NCBI RefSeq assembly: GCF_001941965.1
Contig: NZ_MKZO01000020.1
Coordinates: 1-64,000, forward strand
DNA length: 64,000 bases
Source: Pseudomonas putida
GTDB taxonomy: Bacteria > Pseudomonadota > Gammaproteobacteria > Pseudomonadales > Pseudomonadaceae
Direction: 5' to 3'
Shown here: in pieces, positions 1-8,896 of the stretch
Numbering within the stretch: position 1 is the first letter of the stretch
Layout: every line of letters starts with the position of its first letter
Program-made: the position numbers and the translations under genes
Notes under the pieces: generated by a model
Seen by the model: the letters and a program-made list of their open reading frames with translations, nothing else
The model's database searches: none
Told to the model about the DNA's origin: nothing

Positions 1-85
1 GTGCTTCAACCGGGCCGGGGGCGGTTTTGGGGTGAGGGTGAGACTCCCCGGGGTATGTGCGATCTAGGTTGTTGCCAAGGGCCTC

Positions 86-156
86 ATCGCTGGCAAGCCA
101 GCTCCCACAGGTTCGGCGGTGCACGCGGACCCTGTGGGAGCTGGCTTGCCAGCGAT
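86..156. repeat. REP inverted pair 1
   Basis: Two copies of the Pseudomonas REP core (TGGCAAGCCAGCTCCCACAG and its complement) face each other at 86-111 and 131-156. They lie just past the stop of the cptA-like gene. Transcribed, the pair would fold into a long hairpin that could protect or terminate the cptA transcript. The same core recurs near 23.9, 39.7, 49.5 and 57.9 kb. Confidence 0.9.
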
Positions 157-160
157 GCTT

Positions 161-1912
161 TTATGGATTCCCCGCCGTCGCCTGCGCTTCGCCCGCCCCA
201 TCCAGCGGCAAGCGGTCGAAGTCGTGCAGGCCATCCTTCTGGTACGGATCGCCGATCCAGCGCGGCGCCCTGACGAACTGCGTGCTGACCAGGCTTTTCG
301 CCGGCTCGAAGCGGTCGTAGCTCAGCCCTGCCAGGTCCGACAGGGTGTGGATCAGGTGCGAGCTGCTGTAGGCATTGTTCGCCATCGCCTGAAGATCACG
401 GGGATGGGCGGCCTGCCAGCGCGGTGAGGTCCAGAGGATGAACGGAATGGTGTACATCGGCCGGGTCGGCGCCGCTTCGTTGCGCCCGAGCCGGTCATGG
501 GCACCCGAGCTGTAGACATCCTCGCCATGGTCGGAGAGGTACAGCAAAAACCCGTTGGGGGTGCTCGCCGAGTAGCGCTTGATCAGGTCGGAAACCACGA
601 AGTCGTTGTACAGCACCGCATTGTCATACTCGTTGTAGGTGTCTACCTGGCTGCTGGACAACTGGCCCGGGACGCCCTGGCGGTCGTTGAACTTCTGGTA
701 CTCGGGCGGGTAGCGGTATTCGTAGTCCATGTGGGTGCCGAGCAGATGGACAATGATGAACTTGTTCGGCGCCGGGTCCTGCAGGGCCTTTTCGAACGGC
801 GCGAAGACCACGTCGTCGTATTGCGCGGCATTCTGGTTGCGCTGGTTGTTCAGGTAGACCGGCTCGTCCGTCTGCTGGGAGAAAGTGGTGAGCATGGTGT
901 TGCGCTTGCTCATGGTCTGCTGGTTGGTGATCCAGAAGGTCTTGTAGCCCGCCTGTTTCATCAGGTTGATCAGCGATGGGTCGGTGAGGAAGCGATCCGG
1001 GTTCTGCTCGTCACCGAACGTCAGGATCTGCTGCATCACTTCAATGGTGTACGGGCGCGGCGACACCACGTTGCGAAACACCGTCAGGCCCGTGTCGCTG
1101 GCGGCCAGGGCATCCAGGTTGGGCGTGGTGTCACGGTTGTAGCCATACAGGTGCATATGCTGGCGGGTGGTGGACTCACCCAGCACCAGCACCAGGGTCC
1201 GTGGTTGGTCGCCACTGCTGTCGAGCAGGCCCTTGACCGGGGGCAGGGCGGCGTTCTGTTGCAGCAGCGCCTGCATGTTGTCCAGTTGCTGGCGGTATTG
1301 CCGGTAGCCGACCAGCAACTGCCAGGGCACCGCCGGTTCCATGCGCTGCTCGACCTTTTCCAGGGCATCGGCGAAGTTGCGCTGCTGGGTGACCATCTGC
1401 TTGTAGAACGGGTAGACCAGGTTCGCCGCCAGCAACAACAGCACCAGCGGCAGCCGGGTTTTCAGCGGCAGGCTGAACGGACGGATGCGTTTCCACAGCA
1501 GCACCGCGACCAGGCTGTAGAGGAGCAGGGCAAAGGCCAGCCAGATGTTGAAGTACTGGCTGAAGTATTCGCCGGCTTCCGCCGTGTTCGATTCGAACAT
1601 GACGAAGATCACGCTCTGCGAGAACTCCTGGCGATAGATGCCGAAGTAGGTCAGGCCGACCAGCGAGGCCCCCCACAGCACCACGCCAATGACCGCGCTG
1701 GTACTGCGCGCCAGGTGCGGCACCAGCAGCAGCGGCACCAGCCACAGGCTGCTGAGGAACAAGGCATCGCGAAAACCGGAAAAACCGGTGGTGCCGCTGA
1801 AGAACAGCAGGGCCTGGGTAACACCCGAGAAATACCAGAAGAACAGCAGCGGCCAGAGCAGGCCGGACCAGGCCAGGGGTTTTCTCGAAACAGGGGCGGG
1901 AGTCGCGGACAC
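161..1912 (-). CDS. cptA: CptA-type phosphoethanolamine transferase
   Basis: Predicted inner-membrane enzyme that moves phosphoethanolamine from phosphatidylethanolamine to a lipopolysaccharide sugar, with its catalytic domain in the periplasm. The 583 residues match the usual CptA length. The N-terminal ~170 residues hold about five membrane segments. The sulfatase-fold domain follows, with the metal-binding GESTTR motif (E246), a PYTIEVMQQ block whose T289 is the probable nucleophile by family position, and LSDHGED near the C-terminus. The start is GTG at 1912, preceded by a GAGG. The next genes upstream on the same strand are glycan genes, which fits a surface-polysaccharide role. CptA versus another EptA-like subfamily is a family-level inference. 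Confidence 0.85.
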   Translation of the reverse strand: MSATPAPVSRKPLAWSGLLWPLLFFWYFSGVTQALLFFSGTTGFSGFRDALFLSSLWLVPLLLVPHLARSTSAVIGVVLWGASLVGLTYFGIYRQEFSQSVIFVMFESNTAEAGEYFSQYFNIWLAFALLLYSLVAVLLWKRIRPFSLPLKTRLPLVLLLLAANLVYPFYKQMVTQQRNFADALEKVEQRMEPAVPWQLLVGYRQYRQQLDNMQALLQQNAALPPVKGLLDSSGDQPRTLVLVLGESTTRQHMHLYGYNRDTTPNLDALAASDTGLTVFRNVVSPRPYTIEVMQQILTFGDEQNPDRFLTDPSLINLMKQAGYKTFWITNQQTMSKRNTMLTTFSQQTDEPVYLNNQRNQNAAQYDDVVFAPFEKALQDPAPNKFIIVHLLGTHMDYEYRYPPEYQKFNDRQGVPGQLSSSQVDTYNEYDNAVLYNDFVVSDLIKRYSASTPNGFLLYLSDHGEDVYSSGAHDRLGRNEAAPTRPMYTIPFILWTSPRWQAAHPRDLQAMANNAYSSSHLIHTLSDLAGLSYDRFEPAKSLVSTQFVRAPRWIGDPYQKDGLHDFDRLPLDGAGEAQATAGNP

Positions 1913-2009
1913 GGGTACCTCGTTGAACCTTTGGCTGTCGCCGAATGAGCGGGTGGCTCACGCTATTCGGACGACAGTGAAAATTCCGTCAACGAAGTGG
2001 ATGTGTCGT

Positions 2010-2978
2010 TCAGGCCCTGGCGAGAAACGCCAGGCCATCGCCTTGCAGGCGTTTGCCTGGAGGTGCCTGCAACTCCGCGCGCAACTCATCGACGCGCTGG
2101 TACAGCTGCGTCACGCGCAGCTGGAGCCGGGCGGCGCTGCTGAGCATGCCCGGCCGTCGGGCCAGTTCGCCCAGTTGCCGGGCCAGGGCGGCCTCGGCCC
2201 GGTCGACCTGGAAGGAGGGCAGGGTCATGCGTTGCCATTTTTCCCGGCCAAGCCCGGCCCGGCTCAGGCTGACCTTGAGCACCTTGCCAAGGTGGTAGCG
2301 CAGCGGACGGCCTTCGCTGAAACGGGCGGGGTCGTAGAAACCGGGCAGGTGGCGGATGTCCAGGTTCAGGTCGAACATCTGCGCCCAGTCCAGCCACTTG
2401 TCCTGGTTGAACTGGCCGCCGAAGCCGAAACCCTGCCAGGGCACCCGGGCGACATCGGCGAGGATCGCACCGTGCATGGCTTCGCTGAGGACCAGGCGGG
2501 CGCCGGCAATGGCCTGCATGAAGTCGGCCGCGGGCAGCAGCGGCGAGACGAAGCGCAGTCCGGCCGCGGCACAGACCCGCTGCCAGTCCAGGTAGCGCAG
2601 GGAGCGATGGTGCGGGACCACCACCACCTCGCCATGCGCGCGAGCGCTGCGCCAGTCGAGACTGGCCAGCAGATAGGCCGGGTCGGCGACCGCGCGGTCG
2701 TCGTCCAGGCCCAGGGCCCGGGCCGTGCGCAGGCCACGGACGGCGTGGACGCGCCAGCGCGGGTCGAGCGTCGGCGGCTTGCCATACCCTGCGCCGCTGC
2801 CCAGCACCAGGATACGTTCGGCCGAATCCAGACGACGGCAAAACGCTTCGTTCAGCAGGGTACCGATGCCCAGCAGGGCCACCCCGTCGCGCTGGATATC
2901 GCCGAGCAGCGCCGGCCAGATCCACTCGTTGAGCTCATCGCCGACGTTATCGCTGCCGGCTGCAAATACCGCCTTCAT
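2010..2978 (-). CDS. Polysaccharide pyruvyl transferase family protein
   Basis: About 322 residues, probably cytosolic. The family transfers pyruvate ketals, or acts in related modifications, on exopolysaccharide or LPS sugars. The start MKAVFAAGSDNVGDE carries the NxGDE block typical of the family. The later SEAMHGAILADVARVPW block is the conserved His-containing C-terminal motif. I chose ATG at 2978 because it overlaps the stop of the upstream glycosyltransferase in an ATGA, which implies translational coupling. The C-terminal ~60 residues are helical and charged. The acceptor sugar cannot be told from the sequence. Confidence 0.75.
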   Translation of the reverse strand: MKAVFAAGSDNVGDELNEWIWPALLGDIQRDGVALLGIGTLLNEAFCRRLDSAERILVLGSGAGYGKPPTLDPRWRVHAVRGLRTARALGLDDDRAVADPAYLLASLDWRSARAHGEVVVVPHHRSLRYLDWQRVCAAAGLRFVSPLLPAADFMQAIAGARLVLSEAMHGAILADVARVPWQGFGFGGQFNQDKWLDWAQMFDLNLDIRHLPGFYDPARFSEGRPLRYHLGKVLKVSLSRAGLGREKWQRMTLPSFQVDRAEAALARQLGELARRPGMLSSAARLQLRVTQLYQRVDELRAELQAPPGKRLQGDGLAFLARA

Positions 2979-3727
2979 GGGGTGTTCCCCTTGTCCTTGA
3001 GGGTTTGCCTGACCCAGGTCGCAGCCTGGTAGCGACACAGCTGCAGACCGTGGCCGAGGTTGCCTGGCGCCTTGCGCAGGCTGCGCCAGGCGCGGCTCAG
3101 CAGGCCTTTATGCGGGCGGTTGCGCCAGCTGCCGGCATACAGGTGCCGTGCCGTCGGCCTGACCCCGTCCGGCGCCTGGCGATGGGGATCGGCGAACACA
3201 CCGACCGGGTACACCCGGTCCCAGCCGATCACCTGTTCCTGATGGCTGGCGGCAAAGCCCTTGACCAGCAGCAGGCGGCTGACTTCATTGACGTTCACCA
3301 GTTCGGACAAGCGTGCCGTGTCGAAGCGGACCCGGTCGTACCAGGCCAGCATGGCCTTGGGCAGCCAGTGCCCCGGCACGGCGCCAATCACCGAGGTGCC
3401 GAAGCGCGCGTCCCACTCCAGGCCAATGAACAACTGGTTGTCCAGCATCGGCGCGAAGGGCGCCAGCACCTCGACGTCGGTGTCCAGGTAGATGCCACCT
3501 TCCCGGGCCAGCACCTGCATGCGCACGTAGTCGGCGACGAAGGCGTAGCGTCCGGCGTTATGCGCCGCTGCGGTGAACGGATGGGCATAGACATCGATAT
3601 TCGACTCGTCCCAGCGCAGGATCTCGTAGTCCGGCAGATGCCGGGCCCAGGAGGCCAGGCAGCGACGAGCGAGCAAGGGCAGCGGCTTGCCGCCGAACCA
3701 GCAGTAGTGAATCTTCTTGGCGATCAT
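2975..3727 (-). CDS. DXD-type glycosyltransferase (capsule/mannosyltransferase-like)
   Basis: A 250-residue GT-A enzyme of the Gly_transf_sug (OCH1-like) family. It opens with KKIHYCWFGG and carries the conserved EGGIYLDTDVEVL block, whose DTD is the metal/nucleotide-sugar binding DXD. It probably adds one sugar to a surface glycan at the cytoplasmic face of the membrane. It overlaps both neighbours by ATGA, so the three glycan genes form one coupled operon. Donor and acceptor are unknown. Confidence 0.8.
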   Translation of the reverse strand: MIAKKIHYCWFGGKPLPLLARRCLASWARHLPDYEILRWDESNIDVYAHPFTAAAHNAGRYAFVADYVRMQVLAREGGIYLDTDVEVLAPFAPMLDNQLFIGLEWDARFGTSVIGAVPGHWLPKAMLAWYDRVRFDTARLSELVNVNEVSRLLLVKGFAASHQEQVIGWDRVYPVGVFADPHRQAPDGVRPTARHLYAGSWRNRPHKGLLSRAWRSLRKAPGNLGHGLQLCRYQAATWVRQTLKDKGNTP

Positions 3728-5010
3728 GGGGTGTTCCGCGTAGGCAGCGAGCGGGTAGCTGCGCCGAGGGTTTCGTGCAATTCGGTCGCTGGCAGTGCTT
3801 GGCGCTGGACCAGGCAGTCGATCACTTCGGCGGTCTTGTCCTGCCCCTGGAGCCCATGGGCCAGGTGGTACTCGGCGAAGGCCCGGGCCCCGCTCAGGGC
3901 CTGCGGGTAGTGAGCGGGCAGCCAGTCCAGACGCTCTTCCAGACTGTCCAGGTCACTCACGCAAGCGCCGAAAAAGCGCGCCTGTTCCAGCACATCGGCC
4001 TCGCCGCTGGCATTGACATAGACCACTGCACGATTGGCCAGGCTGGCCTCCAGGGCGGCGTTGGACATGATGTTGAGCACCACCGAGCTCTGCGCCAGGG
4101 CTTCGGCCAGGGAGGCATGGGGCGCCGCCAGATGAACATTGCCGAGACTGGCGGCGGCGGCTTTCCAGAACGTCATGCGGCTGCGCGGGTGCGCCTTGAA
4201 GGTCACCGGTACCTGCGGATGACGGGCGGCCCACTCGCAGATCAGTTCATAGGTGCGCTCGTAGCCGGGACGGGCTTCCTTGTCCGGGCCGACGCCCAGG
4301 ACCAGCACGCGCAGCTCGCCTTGCGGGGCCGGCATCGCGTAGCGCTGGTCGACCAGGTACGACCCGGCCAGGATCGCCCGGGTACTGCCGAAGCGCAGGT
4401 CGCGGCGTTGCAGGGCTTGCAGCGAACTCTGGCCGAACAGCAGGTAGTAGTCGTAGTCGGTCATGCTCAGGCGCCGGGAAGGGTCGACCGAGGTGGCATG
4501 GGACAGTTGCGCCAGGTGCCGGCCCTGGTGGTTCAGCGACAGGCGCAGGAACGGAATCACCAGGCTGCCATGGCGTTCGTTGAGCACCAGCCCCGGGTTG
4601 TGATGGCGGGCCAGCCATTCGGCATAGGCGGCATGGGCGTAGTAGCGCAGGGGCACGCGCAGGGCCGGGCGATACAGGCGTTTGTGCCGGACGGCGCTGG
4701 CCAGCGGCTCGATGGCATCCTCGACCACCTGGTGTCCACGCTGGCGCAGGGCCTTGATCAAGCCGTTCTTGCGCCGTTGCGCCAGCAGCTTGGGTGAGCC
4801 GTGCAGGACCAGGATGCGTTCAGCGCCCTCATTGCTGGCCTTGCCGGCCCGGGCCCGGGCGCCAATGCCCAGGGCCAGGTCCGCGGCGGTATCGCGCAGG
4901 GTGCGCAGCAACGAGCCGAGCAGGTTGTGCTTTTCCCGCAGCAAGGCCCAGCGATAGGCATCGAGTTGACGGGTTCGGGTATTCAGCTGGTCTTGGTCTT
5001 CAGTGGTCAT
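3724..5010 (-). CDS. CDP-glycerol / capsule-type GT-B transferase
   Basis: A 428-residue protein that looks like a GT-B enzyme of the CDP-glycerol glycerophosphotransferase or capsular polysaccharide type. There is a helical N-terminus (1-60), a first Rossmann half starting ILVLHGSPKLL, and a C-terminal half with FKAHPRSR and the SSVVLNIMSNAALEASLANRAVVYVN nucleotide-binding region. It is the first gene of the glycan operon. No good Shine-Dalgarno precedes ATG 5010, yet no better in-frame start exists. A 14-bp palindrome lies 29 bp upstream. The substrate is unknown. Confidence 0.6.
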   Translation of the reverse strand: MTTEDQDQLNTRTRQLDAYRWALLREKHNLLGSLLRTLRDTAADLALGIGARARAGKASNEGAERILVLHGSPKLLAQRRKNGLIKALRQRGHQVVEDAIEPLASAVRHKRLYRPALRVPLRYYAHAAYAEWLARHHNPGLVLNERHGSLVIPFLRLSLNHQGRHLAQLSHATSVDPSRRLSMTDYDYYLLFGQSSLQALQRRDLRFGSTRAILAGSYLVDQRYAMPAPQGELRVLVLGVGPDKEARPGYERTYELICEWAARHPQVPVTFKAHPRSRMTFWKAAAASLGNVHLAAPHASLAEALAQSSVVLNIMSNAALEASLANRAVVYVNASGEADVLEQARFFGACVSDLDSLEERLDWLPAHYPQALSGARAFAEYHLAHGLQGQDKTAEVIDCLVQRQALPATELHETLGAATRSLPTRNTP

Positions 5011-5038
5011 CGGTAGGGAGCGAGTGAGGGCAATAAGA

Positions 5039-5052
5039 TGCTTAGCTAAGCA
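5039..5052. promoter_or_regulatory. 14-bp perfect palindrome TGCTTAGCTAAGCA
   Basis: A fully symmetric 14-mer lies 29 bases upstream of the ATG of the first glycan gene, where the promoter or leader is expected. It could be an operator for a dimeric regulator. It could also be chance, because no second copy was noticed. Confidence 0.35.
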
Positions 5053-5271
5053 ATTAGTTGGAAAAGATTATCAGTACCGAGGGGCTCGCTTTGTCAGCCT
5101 TGGGTAAGGGTTTAGTAAAGACGGGCGAGGAGGGAGGCAAAGGCTGGAAAAGAGGGCGGTTGGAGGGGTATTTCGCAATGGCCGGGGCTTGCGGGCCTCT
5201 GCGGGCAGGTCAGCATCGGCTGCCATCGCAACTAACGGGACTTGCTGGAACAAGTTTCAGTCTGAGACTTG

Positions 5272-5306
5272 TAGGAATATTCCCTTTAACTAGTGGAATA
5301 TTCCTA
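5272..5306. promoter_or_regulatory. Paired GGAATATTCC palindromes (candidate operator)
   Basis: The palindrome GGAATATTCC occurs twice, at 5274-5283 and 5295-5304. The centres are 21 bp apart, about two helical turns. The whole is also a perfect 12-bp inverted repeat with an 11-bp spacer. It lies about 335 bp upstream of vgrG. This geometry suits two dimers binding cooperatively on one face of the DNA. The regulator is unknown. Confidence 0.5.
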
Positions 5307-5639
5307 GCGCTCGCCTCAGCGGTAGAAGTAGGTATTGAGATCCTTTACTGTTTCGCGCAGGAAAGATGCTCGCTCGAATAATTGTTCCTCTCTGTCGTCG
5401 ATCTCTCGCGTTAATTCGAGAGTGCCCATAACTCCACGGCCTCCCGTGTTCCGGCTGCCTGACGCTCAATGGCTGCCAATGAGGCGGAGAACTTTCGAAA
5501 CATATTTCTGCAACAGCCAAATTACGAAATTCGACCTGCAGCGCTTGGAAATTGTTTCTTCAAGTAAGTCAGTTAATGGTCCGGCCCAACCTGGTTGAAG
5601 CCGTTGCTGTTGGCTATCCCGAAAACAACAGGAATTGGC

Positions 5640-8117
5640 ATGGAACAGATAGTCAGCCGCTACCCTTCGCCCGTTACTCGTAATCCCTACCAACTGAACG
5701 TCAATGACCTCGACGCCCCTCTCGATGTGCTGTCGTTCGACGGCGAGGAACACCTCAGCCAGCCGTTCTGCTACACCATCCGCTTCACCTGCGCCGAGCC
5801 CAGGTATGTGCCCGGCACGATTTATCACGGCCCTGACCCGCAGGCGCCCAAGGCGCTGGACCTGGACAAGGATCAACTGCTCAAGCGCTTCGCCCGTTTC
5901 GCCATCTACGGCGAGGCGCGACAGAAATACCCCTGGGAAGAGAAACCGCCCAAGCATGAACCCTTGCGCGAGCTGTTCGGCTTCATCACCTCCTTCCAGC
6001 GCACCGGCGGCTCGCTGGAGGAGGGGCACTACCAGATCACCCTGGAACCGCGCCTGGCCCTGCTTGGCCAGGGCAAGCAATACCGCCTGTACCGAAACCA
6101 GTCCGTGCCGGAAATCGTCAAGCAGATCCTGATCCAACGGCACCGCTGGTACCCCCACCAGATCGATTTCCTCCTCGACCGCGAATACCCCAAGCGCGAG
6201 CAGGTCATGCAGTTCGGCGAAAGCGACCTGGCCTTCGTCCAGCGCCTGCTGGCGGAAGTCGGCATCTGGTACCGCATCGGCTTCGACTCCCGGCACCTGA
6301 CCGATGTCATGCATTGCGCCGACGTGCCGCTGCGCAAGGGGCTCGAAATCCAGTTGCCCTATCTACCCGGCAAGGGCATGAACAGTTCCGGCCAGGACAG
6401 CCTCTGGAACCTCGCCACCCACCACCAGGTGGTGGAAAAGGACGTGTATTTCCGCAGCTACGACCCCCGCCAGGCGGCGCATGGCCTGTATGACCAGACC
6501 GAAATCCCGGGCACCACCGAAACCGCCCATGGCGAACGCTACGAATACGCCATGCCCTACACCGAGCTGGGGGTAAAGGGCTCCCAGCTTCCCGGCCCGG
6601 CCACCGGGACCGGGCACTTCTACGCCCGGCTCACCCACCAGCGCAACCAGAACCTGCGCACCCGCCTGACCGGCGTCAGCAGCAGCCAGATCCTCATGCC
6701 GGCGCACCTGCTGATGCCCGAAGGCGACATTCCCCAGGACTTCGCGAAGAAAGTCCTGATCCACAGCGTGGCGACCAAGGGCGGGCGAAGGATTGGGTTC
6801 ACCGCCACGTTCACGGGGATTCCCTTCGACGAGTTCGTCGGCTTCCGACCGGCCTTGCAGCCCAAGCCGGTCATTGCCGGGACCATTCCTGCGCGGATCA
6901 GCAGCAGCACGGAATATGACCGCTACGGCCACCTCAACCAGGAAGGCCGCTATCGGGTGCGTTTCCACTTCGACCGCGACGAGCGCGAGCGCGGTTTCGA
7001 AAGCGCCTGGCTGCGCCTGGCGCGGCCTTACGCCGGGGAAAAATACGGCCTGCACCTGCCGCTGATCGCCGGCACCGAGGTGGCGATCGCCTTCGAGCAG
7101 GGGGACCCGGACCGCCCCTACATTGCCCATGCCCTGCACGACAGCAAGCACCCGGACCACGTCAACGACGACAACTATCAGCGCAACGTGCTGCGCACGC
7201 CGGCCAACAACAAACTGCGCATGGGCGACCGTGAGGGTGAGGAGCACGTCAAGCTCAGTACCGAGTTTGCCGGCAAGAGCCAGCTCAACCTTGGGCATCT
7301 GGTGGACAACCAGCGCCAGAAGCGCGGTGAAGGGTATGAGCTGCGTACCGATCACTGGGGCGCACTACGGGCGGGCAAGGGGGTGTTCATCAGTGCCGAT
7401 GCGCAACCCAAGGCCCAGGGCGATGTCCTCGCCATGGACCCCGCCGTCGAGCAACTCGACAAGGCCGAACGCCAGGTCAACGACTGGCGCAAGGTCAGCG
7501 CCGAGCACCACAGCCTGCAACCCGGTATCGCTGACCTGGAGCAACTCAAGACCAGCGCCACGGCCCTGCAGGACCCGGCCATCCTCCTCAGTGCGCCCAA
7601 GGGCATCGCCGCCGTCACCCCGGCCAGCCTGCTTCTGCAAAGCGGCGAGTCCGCCTATGTGCAGACCCAGGGCGAACTCAACCTGGCCTCGGCCCAGCGC
7701 CTGTTCGCCCAGGCCGAGCACAGCATCTCCCTGCTGGCCCGCCAGGAAGGCATGCGTCTGGTCTCGGGCAAGGGCCCGCTGGAAATCGAATCCCACGGCG
7801 ACCTGCTCAAGCTCATCGCCCAGCGCGATATCGACGTGCAGTCGGTGCAGGGGCATGTGCAGATCATCGCCAAGAACGGCATCACCCTCGGCTGCGGCGG
7901 CGCGAGCATTCGCCTGACGCCGGAGGGCGAGGTGCTGATCCAGTCCACGGGGCTGCTGGAGCTCAAGGGCGTGCACCGCCTGCGGCCGGCGGCGGGTGAA
8001 AGTTTCGAGTTGCCGATATTGCCGACTTCGGAGTTGCCGGGGGCGGTGTGTGAGGAATGCGCGAAGGCGGCACGCAACAGATTGCGCACCTTCGTCAACC
8101 GGGAGGGTGACGCATGA
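5640..8117 (+). CDS. vgrG: Type VI secretion tip protein VgrG
   Basis: An 825-residue VgrG spike that would trimerise at the tip of the Hcp tube and carry the downstream lipase. The N-terminal gp27-like region (to about residue 370) begins NPYQLNVNDLDAPLDVLSFDGEEHLSQPF. A gp5-like OB region follows (YRVRFHFDRDE, WLRLARPYAGEKYGLHLPLIAGTEVAIAFEQGDPDRP). The C-terminus is the DUF2345 beta-helix. ATG 5640 was preferred over an upstream TTG because it has a purine-rich site and starts the conserved region. Its stop overlaps the DUF4123 gene by ATGA. No structural T6SS genes are in the window, so this is an orphan vgrG serving a system encoded elsewhere. Confidence 0.95.
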   Translation: MEQIVSRYPSPVTRNPYQLNVNDLDAPLDVLSFDGEEHLSQPFCYTIRFTCAEPRYVPGTIYHGPDPQAPKALDLDKDQLLKRFARFAIYGEARQKYPWEEKPPKHEPLRELFGFITSFQRTGGSLEEGHYQITLEPRLALLGQGKQYRLYRNQSVPEIVKQILIQRHRWYPHQIDFLLDREYPKREQVMQFGESDLAFVQRLLAEVGIWYRIGFDSRHLTDVMHCADVPLRKGLEIQLPYLPGKGMNSSGQDSLWNLATHHQVVEKDVYFRSYDPRQAAHGLYDQTEIPGTTETAHGERYEYAMPYTELGVKGSQLPGPATGTGHFYARLTHQRNQNLRTRLTGVSSSQILMPAHLLMPEGDIPQDFAKKVLIHSVATKGGRRIGFTATFTGIPFDEFVGFRPALQPKPVIAGTIPARISSSTEYDRYGHLNQEGRYRVRFHFDRDERERGFESAWLRLARPYAGEKYGLHLPLIAGTEVAIAFEQGDPDRPYIAHALHDSKHPDHVNDDNYQRNVLRTPANNKLRMGDREGEEHVKLSTEFAGKSQLNLGHLVDNQRQKRGEGYELRTDHWGALRAGKGVFISADAQPKAQGDVLAMDPAVEQLDKAERQVNDWRKVSAEHHSLQPGIADLEQLKTSATALQDPAILLSAPKGIAAVTPASLLLQSGESAYVQTQGELNLASAQRLFAQAEHSISLLARQEGMRLVSGKGPLEIESHGDLLKLIAQRDIDVQSVQGHVQIIAKNGITLGCGGASIRLTPEGEVLIQSTGLLELKGVHRLRPAAGESFELPILPTSELPGAVCEECAKAARNRLRTFVNREGDA

Positions 8118-8884
8118 GCACGACCAGAACCGATCCGTGGCTGGAGTTGCTGGAGTCCGCCGTTGCGCGCATGCCGCACAACCATCTGGACCTGCTGATC
8201 GACCAGGCGGGCTGCAACGCCCCATTGCTCGAAGGCATTCGTCAATCCGCCGCGTCCGTGCCGTGGTGCCGCTTGTTCGAAGCGCTGCCCGAGGCGGGCA
8301 TCGCCCATGTCGGGCCGTTGCTGGTGCGCATCGACCTGGGCCAGCCGCTGCAGCGTCTGTGGCTGGAGGAACTGATTGGCGTGTTCGGCAAGGAGTCGCG
8401 GCTGTTGGCGCTGGTTTCGACCTGGCCCTTCGAGCGCCTCGCCAGCTACCTCGGGCAATGCCTCGAAGCACGCAGTGCCGGCCGTGTCGGCCTGCTGCGC
8501 TACTACGACCCGCGCCTGCTGCCGCTGCTGCTTGGCCAGGTGCTCGATACCGAGCAGCAACGGCAACTGCTGCGCCCGGCGGTGTTCTGGAGCTGGCTCG
8601 ACCGTGATGGTCGACCCAGGCAGCACAGCGGCACGGCCGAGCACACCGAAGGCTTCCATCAATTCCACATGATCGAGCTGAGTGATGCCCAGCTCGACCT
8701 CCTGCACTGCGCCAGCGATGCCCATGACGCCCTGAGCGAACTGAGCGATGCGCTGCCACGGGAGTGGAGCGCGGAGCGACGCTTCCAGGCCTGCTACGCC
8801 GCGATGCGTGAGGCCAGCGACGCCGGACTGATGGCGGATACCCAGCGGCAAGCCTTCGTGCTCGACCGCATTCATGCAGGTTAA
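8114..8884 (+). CDS. DUF4123 type VI effector adaptor
   Basis: A 256-residue soluble protein of the DUF4123 family. These act as adaptors (Tap/TEC) that load a specific effector onto its VgrG in the cytoplasm and are not secreted. The RLLALVSTWPFERLASYL and VGLLRYYDPRLLPLLL blocks are typical of the domain. It starts inside the vgrG stop (ATGA) and lies between VgrG and the lipase, the usual adaptor position. By context its cargo is the Tle1-type protein. Confidence 0.85.
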   Translation: MSTTRTDPWLELLESAVARMPHNHLDLLIDQAGCNAPLLEGIRQSAASVPWCRLFEALPEAGIAHVGPLLVRIDLGQPLQRLWLEELIGVFGKESRLLALVSTWPFERLASYLGQCLEARSAGRVGLLRYYDPRLLPLLLGQVLDTEQQRQLLRPAVFWSWLDRDGRPRQHSGTAEHTEGFHQFHMIELSDAQLDLLHCASDAHDALSELSDALPREWSAERRFQACYAAMREASDAGLMADTQRQAFVLDRIHAG

Positions 8885-8896
8885 GGAGAGACAGTC

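Larger units (their letters stand above)
5011..5639. other. Intergenic region before the vgrG island
   Basis: About 630 bases separate the divergent glycan operon and vgrG. I find no convincing gene: the short reading frames here have no family resemblance. The region is less GC-rich than its surroundings. It holds a 14-bp palindrome near the glycan gene (5039-5052) and a paired palindrome (5272-5306), annotated separately. Both divergent promoters should lie here. No clear sigma-54 element was found. Confidence 0.6.

Noticed and set aside
497..1948. Long plus-strand frame opposite the cptA gene
   Set aside because: It lies wholly antisense to a well-recognised enzyme, has low-complexity Val/Gln/Arg-rich composition and no family motif; such frames are common in GC-rich DNA.
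5058..5381. Possible small gene of about 107 residues before vgrG
   Set aside because: No ribosome site or homology is visible and it would span the paired palindrome, which looks regulatory.
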